This document shows, piece by piece, positions 53,246-64,000 of a stretch of DNA of 64,000 nt; the stretch's first letter is position 1, and every line of letters starts with the position of its first letter. Source of the DNA: Nematostella vectensis (Eukaryota; Cnidaria; Anthozoa; Actiniaria; Edwardsiidae); the NCBI RefSeq assembly GCF_932526225.1, contig NC_064046.1:9883719-9947718 (forward strand), given 5' to 3'. Position numbers and translations under genes: made by a program. The notes under the pieces are model-generated. The model was given only the letters and a program-made list of their open reading frames with translations. It did not search any database and was not told the origin of the DNA.

Positions 53246-56200
53246 ATGTTGAAGTTCGCAGTTAATGGTAAGTACCATATTTTGAAAAAAAAAATAGAAC
53301 TAGAAGATGCTTTGGGCGCATGGAAAAATAATGTTTAAAGAAAATGTATCTATTAGAAGCGACTCATTTTACAAGCTTTCCAGAATTCTGTCTTGAACGA
53401 AAGGATATATACTGTTTTATTTTCCAAAAAAGTAAAAGATCTGCTACTGTGCTATTGATTTTAAAAACTTCTTTAGGTTATTCATTTGTTGTTATGTTCG
53501 CTTTTTATGCTTCATTTGTTTAGTTTTATGAAATCGATCCACCTTTATGTGGCTAGCCTCTGTTTATCCTATTTAATACCAACAAAATTGTGGTATCCTA
53601 AAATGAAGCTTCTTATTATAAATAAATGGCAAAAAACGAGGTTCGTTTTGTCTGACGACCCAGTTTTCACGTTAATTATTAGCATGCTGTTTTAACTTTT
53701 GTTTTACTTGCGTTTAATTGTGACAAATCGTTTTTATTTTTCTATGATTTTACACCTCATTAATGCCCAAAAGACCGTTTCTTTACCAACTGCGTCATCA
53801 TGATTCCACCGTTTAATGTTCCTAACGTTACTTTTTTTCTAATGAATATTTTTTTTGTTAGGTCGCATTTTATAACGGAACAAAAAAAAATGCCATAGCT
53901 ATACTGAAAATTGGAACCGAAACGCGAGCGCTCTTTCTTTTAGTGACAAAAAAAGAACAACAAAAATTATTCAGCAAGATTTTTATTTTTTCGTCGATCT
54001 CTGGTATGACGGGCGCAGTCGTTTCTGTGTTATTTTGGCGTAAATTTGTCACAAATAAAGTCACGTGACCAGCTATTTCAAATCGCCTACGTCAGTAAAT
54101 TGGTCGGATGCAATAAGTCAAAACTAACTTTCCTTCAAACTGTGATGTACATTTAATTAAAGCATAACGCTTTTATTTTCAGGTTACTCGCCCCCATTCT
54201 TTAACGCACCGGAATTCGTACCCAGTCCTCCGGGCACTGCAATTTACAAAGAGAGAGGTTGGGACGAATTGTACGGTCTGTTACGAGGCTCGCATGTGTC
54301 GCTCTGCTGTGATTACTATGGTGACGCCGGGTTCTGGTATCCCGGATGTGACAAGAGCTTGGCCGCTTTAGAGGAAAACTTGGGCCGGAGCCTTCTTATC
54401 GGAGAGTCGCCCATCTTCGGCAATTACACTGACGAGAATAACAAAGAAAATTCAGAAAAATATGAGCTATTACAAGGTAAGAGAAACCAACGCTAATATT
54501 CTTTTAAAGATAATTACTTACAGTGAATCTCGACCAAATACTCCTTGTTACATAGACCATACGATATATGCACAGACCTCTATTTCTTGATACTCATTCA
54601 GTTAACGTTTAAAGATAATTTAAAAGTTTGAACTTCGCTAGTTTTCATCGATACCTTTATATTGTAAACTCGAGATTATTTTTAGCCAGAGCAGTCCAAA
54701 ACTTGATAATTTCTGCGTTTCCAATTAGTGCTTTAGAAATGTATTCAAATCTTAATTGCAAAGGATTATAGAGTTGTTTTTTCATCTTCGTCAAATAACA
54801 GCCATTAATTTGTTCCTCAAATCGCGGCATACTTAAAGACCTCCAATCCTTAGCAAAAATGTTTAGTTTTCTACAACCATTACATCATCTGTGTGTCTGG
54901 ATCTACGCTTGATCTTTGAGGGTTGTGTGTATGTTCGGCTCGGCGGGAGCCATCGTGACCTGTTTGAGGTAGTTTAGCTTCCACCATGGATTACTGAATG
55001 TCATTCAGAAACATGCATCTGTATTGACACATCAAAAACTTGTCATTTAAAAAGATTTCTACTTCTTTTTGCCAAAATTTATATTTAGGGCTATGTAATG
55101 ACTGTTTTTGCCAGGACATTAAGCGTTATCTGCGCTTTTAATTAATAATTGATCAGAAAAGAGTTCAGCAAAGATACACAACCATACAGATTCGATTCCG
55201 ATTATTGTTTGGTTTGACAATCGGCTTGTTATCTTCTCAAAATAGTACACAAGGAATAAATTTCATTTTTTTTTTTATTGTGGAGGTGTAAACCAAACTA
55301 AAAAAGACTCACAAGAAAATCAAGACTCACAAGAAAATCAAGATTCACAAGAAAATCAAGATTCACAAGAAGATCATCGAAAGTTGTGTATTTTGGGGGA
55401 CGTCGCACAATAGTTTATCTAAAGTGATCTGGATAATCGATGCAAAACGATTGTTTTCTATTCTTTTTTTTCAACATTGGCTTTCTTATTAGTTTTTCTT
55501 TTTCTTTTTTTTTTTTTGCCAAGCGTTTAAAAAACAATGTAACGCTTCCTCAAGGAAAATGCACTTATTTACAAATGTCACACTAAGAAAACTAAGAAGA
55601 AACAACGTTAGGTATTGACTCAGTTTATTTTATGGGAGTTTATTTCTTTAAAATAAAATTTCGAAACAGTAGGGGAAACAAATTTGAAAGTTAAAGAGAA
55701 AATTTAAGCCAAAGGCACAATCTATTTTTGCTTTTGGAAAAGTGTGACGTTAAAACGACGCCAAGCCAAAAGATAAAGTGTCAAAAGATATTCAAGGCAA
55801 AAATGAAACAAGCGATAGAGGTTATTGTTATTTCAATGAACACCCCAAAGTATCAAAATGGGTGGGCAATGATTTAATTACAACGAGTGTTATATATTGT
55901 TAACATTTTGTTAAGGGTTGTAGCCCTCACGAAACACATCCACTGAGATTTTAACTATTCAATCCTAACATTTTTTTAAAAGAAATTTCTCTGTTAATAC
56001 TGCTACCCTTCATAAATATTTCATTTCTAAAACGGCAAATTTCAAAAGTTTAAATTTAAATTGCTCTCTGCATGACTTCATTAAACCCACTCAAAAATAA
56101 ACCGCGGCCTTGCCAGAACTTAGCCACTGCACAGGTGTGGAGAACGGACGCTAGGTTTGGCGCGAGAAATTCATGATACGCTAGAATGAGAAATACGAAT

Positions 56201-56908
56201 CATCAAGAAACACACTGGTATAACTAGAAAAACAACAAACAAGCTGTATAAAAATCCTAGATGGTCTGAGTAGGCGTTGTGGATTATTAAGTCAACACAG
56301 ACCTGAATTGGTTAGCTGTACGCTTTTTTTTAAACAGAGTTAGCTTTTCTTTTCTTTTTTCACAGAGGTGTGTTGCCTTATTTGACATACTGCCACTTGA
56401 CCTGGCATTTTTGTAAGGCAAGCGATAGTAGGAAGCTTGAGCGTTTACAGGAACGTGCCTTAAGAGCTGTTTTTAAAGACTGGAATTGCACTTACCACGA
56501 ACTATTAATAAAGGCTAATTTATCTACTCTACGTAATCGTAGACTGCAAGACATTTGCATCTTAATGTACAAAGTTAAAAATGGCCTTTGTCCATCTGGG
56601 ATTAGTGATTTGTTTTCTAAAAAAAACACGAACTATAATTTAAGATTGTCCGATTTTGTTATTCCAAGATTTCATACAGTCACTTACGGGAAACATTCCC
56701 TAAGATATATGGGGGCTAAACTATGGAATAGCCTACCTAGGGCAGAAAGATCAATTGACAGTTTAAAAAGTTTTAAAGTGACTATGAGAAAAAAGGATTT
56801 CGAATTTATAGAAAATTGTAAGGGCTGTGCCCTATGTTCCGCATGATAATTTTTAAATCTAGTCATTTTTTCTTCATAATTTCATATAGATTACAATCAA
56901 TTTACATG

Positions 56909-56975
<67 letters not shown>

Positions 56976-59470
56976 TTAGCTTTATCAGTAAGAATCTACA
57001 ATTTTAAATTTTTAATAATCAGTATAATTTTTATAATTTTATCTTTTTTTTGTGTCCCCCAATTAGTAGGGGTTTTATCCCCGGCTAGAGGTTGTTTATG
57101 ACACTTTAATAAAGTTTCTATCTATCTATCTATCTATCTGACCTATTTGAAATCCTGGATCCGGCTCTGAATATTGCTTATGATCTTACGGTATGGTCTG
57201 TTGGCGACGAGGATAGGATTACGACTCGATTTAAACCATTTCTTTTTTTCGCAGATTTACTGGAACTCCTGAGTGAAGCTCAAGGGAAAAGGATGGAAGA
57301 CCAGCGAGAAGAAAAAGACAATTTCGAGTTACCGGACTTCCTGCGACAGAAGCCAAAGAACAAGACATACTACGAGACAGAGGACGATTCCGAGCCACTA
57401 CCCTCTCCTCCTCCAGTATTTAGAATGGAGAGTCTGTTATTCAACCGACCAGCTCCCAGACCACCCCTAGATACCCCTCCCCCTTTACCACCCCCACCGT
57501 CCCTTGAAGAAAATCAACATGCAAAGACTGCTGGAAATATCAAACTCGAGGCAACTCCTCGCGAAGCTCCTTCAGAAGGAAAAGTGGGGTCGCCCAGTTA
57601 TCCTTTATCTCCCCGTAATAATCAAAAGAGTTCGTCTCCTTCACCGGAGAGGCAAAGGGCTGTATTTTCCGCACCCCAGCCACCTGTTGCCCCACCCCCT
57701 CCCCCCATAGGGAATTGCAGCAGGATTCAAATCCGTTCTGTTACAAGGCCTGTGTTACCGAGACGCTCATCTTCGACACATATTCCGCCTTCCGGGCAAC
57801 TGGACTTAATAAGTGAACTCAAAGGCACATTGTCGAGACGAAAACTAAGTAACGGGAATAAAGAAACGGAAGCCAAAGAAACCGGTAATCGCGAAATGCA
57901 AGTGGAAAACTCTTGGAACGCAATAAATGATGTAGATGGACCTGATGTTTGGGTTAAACAAAGTGATCAGAAAAAGCGTATAGAGAGAACGAAACCAAAG
58001 GCCGAGGAGTTGCATAAGGAAGTGGAGCTCAAAGGTGTTTCGAGTGATAATATTGAAAAGAATCAGGAACGGAATGTGGAAACCACAGTGATGGAATTGG
58101 GTTTGAGAACCGTAAAAAGTGTTCAGGGATCAAATGAGAAAGACTCATCAAAGTCCCCGAAGAACAGAGAGGAGTTAGAGAGAAATTTACGTGTTACGAA
58201 ACGGAATCAGGAACGGAATGTGGATCATAGAAAACATGAACGCCCAGTGTTAAGACGAGTAGGAGATTGCAAGAGGATAAATGTTGTTCGTCCACGAGTT
58301 CAGAGCGGTACCCCTGTGGTACGGAATAGTAGTGAAAGTACAATCAACAGCGAAGTGGAGTCGAAAGGGAACACTGGGTCTGATACTATCAGAACGGAAA
58401 GGCCACAGTCTTTGGTTAGCCCTAGGGATATTATCGCATCCACAGAAAACATCCGACAAATATCGGAAGTCGGCGGAATGGGACGTACCGTTGCCCCAGT
58501 CAGGGCAAATGCAATTATCAAATACACCACAGGTCACCCGCACAGAGTGGTCCGTGCACCGAATACGCATCAAGATATTGCTGGCGAATGTCCTGTTCAT
58601 CGCTCGGTCAATACCGCCAACACAAGAACCAAACTTGCAATGAAAACGAAAACAAATCCTTCGCGAACAGGTTATTCACAGAAACGGCGTCCAAGAACAA
58701 TTACCGATCCAACCTACATTCTAAGAGTAATTGAAAGCAGTGATTCCACTCTTCCGGAATCCCGTGTTGATTCCCCGATTTCTAATGAGCTTTGCGACCA
58801 GAGAATGGCGACCTTGAGTACAAATACTTGTACGTCGCCGTCACAGAATCTAGTGACAGTTAAATCTAGCTCTCTGCCACAGCGCCTATCGCCTGTGAAT
58901 ATACGACAATATTCACCGAATTTTGGAAGGCGAAACAGCGACCACGTGCCTTCTCAAGTCGATTCTTCTCGGAAATCCGTCGTCTCGTTTTCTCCAGATT
59001 CGGCTAATGGTAGTGATGGCTCCATAAATCCCGACTCCCCAACCAGCAGTCGCCGGCAGTCGGACATGCGCACTAAACACAGTAGCACAGGAAGCCCATT
59101 GCCGCGAACTCCGTCACCTCCGACCGACGAAGACGAGGAATTGGACATGGCAAATTACCCCCCTCCCCTCCCCCTCGAGGTAATCCCCTTAGAAGACGAA
59201 CTGTTACTGCCACATACTTCTTTGTCGCCAAACGGTGGGATTGACAAGAAACCGCCTGCGTATGAAATAAAGTACATTGGTGAGGTGTCGCTGTATCAAG
59301 AATCGCCATTCGCACCACAGGGAACCCAATCGTTTGAGGACCAGACAAAGCCTGCTACCAAGTTGATAGATAGCGCGCCTAAAAATTCTCAAAAAGGACC
59401 TGATAACGTTCCTCAGTTAGATCCTTATGTTACTTACGAGAGTGAAAATCTGAAGGTGACTTTTGTGTAA
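53246..59470 (+). CDS. 843-residue proline-rich adaptor-like protein, three exons, function unknown
   Basis: Exons 53246-53267, 54183-54476 and 57255-59470 join with matching phases (1 and 1) and GT..AG junctions (2532 nt). Start MLKFAVNG|YSPPFFNAPEF is followed by a GTAAGT donor. Residues about 8-115 form the only compact-looking part, rich in Trp, Tyr and Cys (WDELYGLLRG, SLCCDYYGDAGFWYPGCD, LGRSLLIGESPIFGNY) and ending in a leucine-rich LLQDLLELLSEAQG. The rest is long, charged and Pro/Ser-rich, with poly-proline SH3-type tracts (PPPLPPPPS, PPVAPPPPPIG), a PPAY WW-binding motif (772-775) and the carboxyl end KVTFV, which fits a class I PDZ ligand (T-x-V). No signal peptide or membrane span. 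This suggests a cytoplasmic scaffold, but I recognise no family. An AATAAA signal lies 40 nt after the stop. Confidence 0.85.
55307..55376. repeat. 18-bp tandem repeat, four units
   Basis: Four copies of actcacaagaaaatcaag, with a c/t change between the first two and the last two units. Confidence 0.9.
56366..57139 (+). pseudogene. 3' end of a non-LTR retrotransposon (LINE), 5'-truncated
   Basis: An open frame to 56846 encodes the C-terminal end of a reverse-transcriptase polyprotein: LPYLTYCHLTWHFC, KLERLQERALRAVF, DICILMYKVKNGLCP and GAKLWNSLP are typical of CR1/L2/Rex-like LINE C-termini. There is no polymerase core and no endonuclease, so it cannot act alone. It ends, after a (TA)n expansion, with 'aataaagtttctatctatct', the short tandem repeat tail typical of CR1/L2-type elements. 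It inserted in the same orientation as the host gene. Confidence 0.88.
56908..56972. repeat. (TA)n microsatellite
   Basis: About 30 TA dinucleotides inside the 3' UTR of the LINE fragment. Confidence 0.95.
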
Positions 59471-59509
59471 GAGTTCTTGGTCCCCTTCAATGGGAGAATG
59501 TGGTGTAGG

Positions 59510-59515
59510 AATAAA
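59510..59515 (+). promoter_or_regulatory. polyadenylation signal AATAAA
   Basis: Canonical signal 40 nt after the TAA stop of the proline-rich protein gene, followed by T-rich sequence. Confidence 0.6.
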
Positions 59516-59567
59516 TGAATTAAAATATATTTGAATTTCAACTGCCTTGACATCTCAGCATACAGCC

Positions 59568-59832
59568 GCGTTGTCACCATCCAAAGTGCCGACGGAAACC
59601 TCAACCGACAAGAGAAAAAAGAATCTATTAGAATTAGCGCTTTTAGCAGGCCATCCGTTCTAAATTATCAATCACACCCTCAAAGAAACTTCAAATGGAC
59701 ACACTGCTTTCACATTGTAGTTGTAGTATATTTTTCGCGTTTTTCGTTAAGAATCATCAAAGATTGTTACGTTATTGTAGTTGTAGTATATTTTTTGGAT
59801 TTTTCGTTAAGAATCATCGAAGATTGTTACGT
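59568..59832. mobile_element. truncated copy of the 36764-36997 MITE
   Basis: Starts gcgttgtcacca and matches the 36764 element through 'gacggaaacctcaacc', 'aagaatctattagaat', 'caggccatcc' and 'agattgttac'. The last part contains a tandem duplication of about 62 bp ('ttgtagttgtagtatattt' twice). The right inverted terminus is missing; instead the sequence runs straight into a copied piece of the neighbouring exon. Confidence 0.8.
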
Positions 59833-59927
59833 GTGGGACTGACAAGAAGCCGCCTGCGTATGAAATAAAGTACATTGGTGAGGTGTCGCTGTCTCAAGAA
59901 TCGCCATTCGCATCACAGGGAACCCAA
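59833..59927 (+). pseudogene. 95-bp duplicate of the 3' exon of the proline-rich gene
   Basis: Matches 59235-59329 with about four internal substitutions, three of which change the residue. It covers the codons around the PPAY motif (KKPPAYEIKYIGEVSL). It continues into an unrelated short open frame ending at 60083. No splice site suggests use as an alternative exon. Most likely non-functional. Confidence 0.85.
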
Positions 59928-60083
59928 AGACAATGCGGTTTAAATGTTTACACCATTAAAAAGAGTGATTTGTCAAATCAAGGATGCCAGAACCATATAT
60001 TGATTACCATAAATTGGATCATCGTACTATTTATTTCCGAAATAAATGAGTCATTTGGTTATGCATTAGAAAAATATAAATAG

Positions 60084-61139
60084 GCATGGCTTCTTTTGGT
60101 CGTACAGATGCCAATTAGCAATCGACATTTGCCGTTTTTTCTGGCAATGTATGTTCTCCCCCCCCCCCCCCCCCCCCCCCCTTGGTTTTATGATGTATCA
60201 CCCATTTTCATAGGAAAAAAGCGTTCTTTATCCTGCGCTAAATCTAAATGGCTGACAAAACTTCTAGATTATTCTTCAAATTAAAATAGAAACAAAGTCT
60301 TGTTTTCGTTCTTGTGTTTTTGTTTAGAGAGTTGAATATGCGACATGTTGCATATGAGACGTATATCAGGAATAGTTAAATTGGAGTCGTTAAATTGAGA
60401 ATAAATAGCCTAGAATTATGGATACAAGTTTCCCATCACTGAAGTGCCTAGTGTTACCTTTACACCTTTCGACTCAGATTAATGCTTATCCGAAAGTGCG
60501 CACAAAACAAAACAGAGAACTATACAAAGATCATCGCTTATCGCCCTGTCAACCATGTAACTTGTGATTGCTCACTCTTTATCCTTGTGACAAATTCGGA
60601 TTTAATCTCTATTTAAGTTTTCCTTAGAGCCTTTATCCCAATATTTAGGGTCTTGAAGAATCCCTTAAAGTTTGAATGCAATTCTTGGACAAGGTATTAC
60701 TAGCTCTATATTACTTATATTGCTCACACAATATTAGTGTCGGGTTCTCGAGTTGTCATACGTCTATAGGTAGAGAGCTGTAATGTTTTGACTTTGACGA
60801 GACCGTGCCGCAAGGAGAAGCTTCACCTTTACATAATGTAATTTATTGTTAAACTTGAAAGTTTGTTACTCAAATACACAACTTTTTAGACGAATGCCCT
60901 CTTTAGATATGTTTTTTTTTTAATAAAAGTATACTGTTTTGTGATAGAGGACTCGAAAAGTTTGTTTCATAAAAACGCCAAAATTAATTATATCGTGAAA
61001 TATGTGCCTTTCCTCTTCAACAGGAGCTTTCGTTTCATGTAAAATTCAAAACTTATAAATAAATGTATATTTTGGTAAGAAATATGTTCTTGTGATTTTA
61101 ACAAATCCTTGTACCGTTCTTGTATGAAGGTTGGAAAAC
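60084..61139. other. intergenic
   Basis: A C homopolymer (about 60159-60181) and AT-rich spacer; promoter side of the plus-strand GPCR. No recognisable promoter motif. Confidence 0.5.
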
Positions 61140-62093
61140 ATGTGGCGCGGACACAGCTACCTACAGCTATGGAACACAATCCTCTACTTCATCCTAGCGA
61201 TAGTCACCACGCTTGGGAACGCTGTGGTGGTGCTAGCGGTCTTTAAGGATCCCTTCAAACAGCTCAAAAAACACATAGCCTCGTACCTAATCGCGAGTCT
61301 AGCCGTCAGTAATCTCGTGCTTGTTGTGGGAGAATTACTCGAGGCAGCTACGAACATCGTGTATGGAATGGAAGCATACATAATTCCTGGGCCTCCTCTA
61401 GTCAAAGCTGCAGATATCTTAGTGTGTTTTGCCGTTAGTAATTCCGTGAACACTATACTTGGTCTTGCAATCGAGAGATACGTTCTGCTGCAGTCGGAAG
61501 GACACTCAATGCGTAAGGTCACTCCTCGACAAGTTGCCGGTATACTAACCGTTTTATGGGCAACATCGTCTACCATTGGCCTTTCAAGGATCGCATTTCA
61601 AACCGTTCACAGCTACCGCAAAGCGATAGGAATCATAGGTGTTATTTCTGTGTCTACGACAATGTGCTTGTATCTCGTAATATTCTTCAAAATACGGCGT
61701 GTGTTTCGTATGGACATTGCGCGCGCAAGTGGTGAAAATCGGGCGCTGACCATCAGCGGACTCACTGCGCAGCGCATACGAAAACGACAGATGGACGCTG
61801 CCCGGACTATTATTTTAATTTTGGCGTCGCTTATTTTTTTATGGACACCAACAGCAGTGCACTTAGTTCAGCACCTTTGTACAAAAAATTCGCTAGCTTA
61901 TCCCCAGATTGAACTGATTTATATTATAGGGCTGATGAACGCGGCTGTAGACCCAGGAATCTACGCGTTTCGCACGTCTCGCTTTCGGCGTGCAATTGCT
62001 GCCATCCTCTTAAAGAAACACAGGAAGTCATCAAAACATCACCAGTACATGCACAGAAGAAGAAGGGTGGAAAACAAAGAGAAACCGTGCTAG
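61140..62093 (+). CDS. class A (rhodopsin-like) orphan G-protein-coupled receptor, single exon
   Basis: A 317-residue seven-helix receptor in the plasma membrane. The start is ATG 61140; an in-frame TGA lies four codons upstream (61125-61127). Family marks: TM1 LGN (25-27), ICL1 KDPFKQLKKH, TM2 SLAVSN in place of the usual LAxxD, the end of TM3 ERY (112-114) followed by VLLQ, and TM7 with DPGIY (271-275), a variant of NPxxY. TM6 has FLWTPT rather than the CWxP signature. The C-tail is short and very basic (KKHRKSSKHH, MHRRRRVENK). Ligand unknown; such intronless receptors form large expansions in anthozoans. It is paralogous to the minus-strand receptor at 63049-63939 (TM1 to TM2 about 70 percent identical by eye) and converges with it tail to tail. 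Confidence 0.93.
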   Translation: MWRGHSYLQLWNTILYFILAIVTTLGNAVVVLAVFKDPFKQLKKHIASYLIASLAVSNLVLVVGELLEAATNIVYGMEAYIIPGPPLVKAADILVCFAVSNSVNTILGLAIERYVLLQSEGHSMRKVTPRQVAGILTVLWATSSTIGLSRIAFQTVHSYRKAIGIIGVISVSTTMCLYLVIFFKIRRVFRMDIARASGENRALTISGLTAQRIRKRQMDAARTIILILASLIFLWTPTAVHLVQHLCTKNSLAYPQIELIYIIGLMNAAVDPGIYAFRTSRFRRAIAAILLKKHRKSSKHHQYMHRRRRVENKEKPC

Positions 62094-63048
62094 TCAGGGG
62101 CAATCAAAGCAATCCTATAACATTTTATTTACAGCATAGTATACGGAAAGTGACATATTTTTCTAAACGAAATTTGAAATTCATCGAAATCTTTTTAAGA
62201 GCTCTAAAAAAGGACTTTCACGTTCGACACCGCGCAATAAATGTGTCTAGATAGATGACGCATATAGGCGACTTGCAAAAAGGTCACCTGACCTTTTGGG
62301 TGGCTCCGGCTTTTTGCGGCAAAAAAAAAAAAAAAAAAAAAGCAACTTATTCGGCTCATACGAATCAGCTAGAAAATATGTTAGAAAGGGTGTATTTTCA
62401 TTTAAAGGAATTGTTTCGACGCTCTCTGGCATGACGGGGGCCCACTTATGGTTTATTTTTGCTTGATTTCTTAGTACAATGCGCTCGTTGAGGGTAGTTC
62501 TCCTTATCTCGTACTCCTTTAAACCGTCACTTCTTTGATGCTTATATATTTAAATGGGTATCAACAAGAACATAAAGATATGCAATTTCCATGTATTACG
62601 GATCGGTTTCCCGTCTCCATACGTCTTTGCTAAACTTTCTTCGACGCAAGCAACCCAATCTATATCTTCATTTGCATTATCAGAGAACCGAACCGCCTTT
62701 AGAAGAGCTTCATGTCCTTATATCCAGGCATGTAGATATACTTAGATATCTCGCACAGTTAGCTTGTTTTCAGATTACTTCTCAGGATTTTCGGAATGTT
62801 TTCTGTGTTTTCGATAATGGCGCCTGCAATAATACTCGTTCAAAAGCTTGTGAGGGTTGATGACGTCATACCGCTTGATCAATCAAAAACGTTTGCCCTA
62901 CAAACGTAACGCTTAAAATAGAATAGATCTGCCATATGTCTATCGCCTTTGTACTGACAACGTTTATTGAAATATGTAGAAAAACATCAAATGTAACAGT
63001 TATGGCTACCACGCCTAATAAAACTGCCTTTACCCTTGAGATTACGGT
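62094..63048. other. spacer between the convergent GPCR genes
   Basis: An AATAAA at 62236-62241 may end the plus-strand transcript, and an A-run lies at 62321-62341. Short open frames at 62554-62860 have no recognisable features. Confidence 0.5.
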
Positions 63049-63939
63049 TCAAACCTCTTCTACGGTAAGGCTTCTTCCCTTTATTTCACGAGTGAACAGC
63101 CAGCGGACAGCTCTCTTAAACGCATGCGTACGAAAACCATAAATCCCAGGGTCTATAGCGGCATTAAGTAGAGCAATAGCATACATGAATTCTCTAGTTT
63201 CGTCTGAAATACTCAACTCCGGGAAATAGAACAGCACTTCCGCAGCGAAAACAGGAGCCAATAGAACAATTAGTGCGCCCGTGATGTATCCAATCGTGTG
63301 GGCAGCGTGCAGAAGTCTTTCGCGCATGATCGGGTAATGAAATCTGCTATTAATCAGTGGCAGATTTTCATCAGCGTGTGCATTATTTGAACAAACTCGC
63401 AGGATTTGTCTATAAATTTCTAAATATATCGAAAGTGTTATCAGAATGACTGTTAGAAACATCACAGTGAACGGTGTGGTGAAGTGATTCTAACTTGTGA
63501 GGAAAATACGGCACAGAGCGATTGAAAATGACAATGACCAAATTCCCGCGATGATAGCTAGGACGCGTGATGTACTCAAGCGCAGTCGGTAGATAGACCT
63601 TAATTGAAACAGTCGCTCTATCGCAAGCGAAAACACAGTAAATACTGACGTAGCCACCGCGAAATAAGTCAGAAGATCTCCAGCGAGTTCAATAGCTATA
63701 TCCGGCAGGTGATAAATATCTGCACCGTAAATGAAATTTCCAGCGGCTTGAAGAATTTCTCCCACAACAAGCAAGAGATTACTGACGGCTAGCCCCGCGA
63801 TAAGGTAGGTCGCAAGGTTCTTCCTAAGTTGTTTGTACGGGTCCTTGTAGACCACTAGCACAACCACAGTGTTCCCAAGCGTGGTGACTACCGCGAGAAG
63901 AAGATATAACGAGATGTTGAATTCTTGCAAGAAGTGCAT
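63049..63939 (-). pseudogene. class A GPCR paralogue with one in-frame stop
   Basis: A 297-codon receptor frame from ATG 63939 to TGA 63049, interrupted only by TAG at 63492-63490 (codon 150); both halves are in the same frame with no shift. The first half carries TM1-TM4: TTLGNTVVVL, KDPYKQLRK, LAVSNLLLVVGE and AIERLFQL (ERL instead of ERY). The second carries TM5-TM7, with ALLNAAIDPGIYGF and a short tail. The stop falls in the loop between TM4 and TM5 (CRIFLTS, stop, NHFTTPF). Likely a young nonsense pseudogene; a sequencing error, polymorphism or very short intron remain possible. It shares TM1-TM3 closely with the plus-strand receptor. Confidence 0.85.
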
Positions 63940-64000
63940 AACCAGGATAAGCTAGAGTAAATAAAAACACTTTAAGGTAACTGGATGGAACACCGTTCCT
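63940..64000. other. upstream flank of the minus-strand GPCR, cut by the window edge
   Basis: Sixty bases of 5' flank; nothing recognisable. Confidence 0.5.

Larger units (their letters stand above)
54477..57254 (+). other. intron 2 of the proline-rich gene
   Basis: Holds an 18-bp minisatellite (55307-55376), a 5'-truncated LINE (56366-57139) with an internal (TA)n tract, and otherwise AT-rich sequence. It ends in the cgcag acceptor at 57254. Confidence 0.7.

Overview
The window reads as nuclear DNA of an early-branching animal, most likely an anthozoan cnidarian. The base composition is AT-rich. The genes have many short exons with GT..AG introns, an Iroquois-class TALE homeobox gene and an AP-1 gamma-adaptin gene are present, and there are near-intronless class A GPCRs in a pair. 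MITEs, foldback elements, minisatellites and a truncated non-LTR retrotransposon fill the spaces. The species cannot be fixed from the sequence alone.

Layout. 1-8 kb: no supported gene; two minisatellites (54-bp unit at 3.3 kb, 17-bp unit at 3.9 kb). 8.0-12.2 kb, minus: a six-exon Iroquois (Irx) gene whose six exons join into one 429-residue frame. 12.2-26.1 kb: gene-poor, with a 24-bp two-state minisatellite (17.6-18.25 kb), a large inverted repeat (18.4-18.84 kb) and several MITEs. 26.2-43.8 kb, minus: AP-1 gamma-adaptin, 21 coding exons rebuilt (805 codons); the last short ear exon was not found. 46.0-48.3 kb, plus: a three-exon gene for a small lysine-rich protein of unknown function, head to head with the adaptin gene. 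48.3-53.2 kb: inverted copies of a dispersed repeat and a foldback transposon with a 9-bp target duplication. 53.2-59.5 kb, plus: a three-exon gene for an 843-residue proline-rich, probably disordered adaptor-like protein ending in a PDZ-type tail; its second intron holds the 3' end of a LINE. 61.1-63.9 kb: two tail-to-tail paralogous GPCR genes; the minus-strand one has one in-frame stop and is probably a pseudogene.

Most notable observation. Eight related ~75-nt units lie in the adaptin introns, never more than one per intron, all in the host-gene sense. Each better-preserved copy has a short terminal stem (TGCCC/GGGCA), a C-like box, an internal CTGA, a TGATGA box and a terminal ATGA. This is the layout of intron-encoded C/D-box snoRNAs. 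One copy carries an 11-nt guide complementary to the universally conserved 18S rRNA stretch TAGAGCTAATA, placed so that the D'+5 rule points to an adenosine known as a 2'-O-methylation site in animals. The family looks like a snoRNA array that spread from intron to intron within one host gene, with diverged guides and decaying members.
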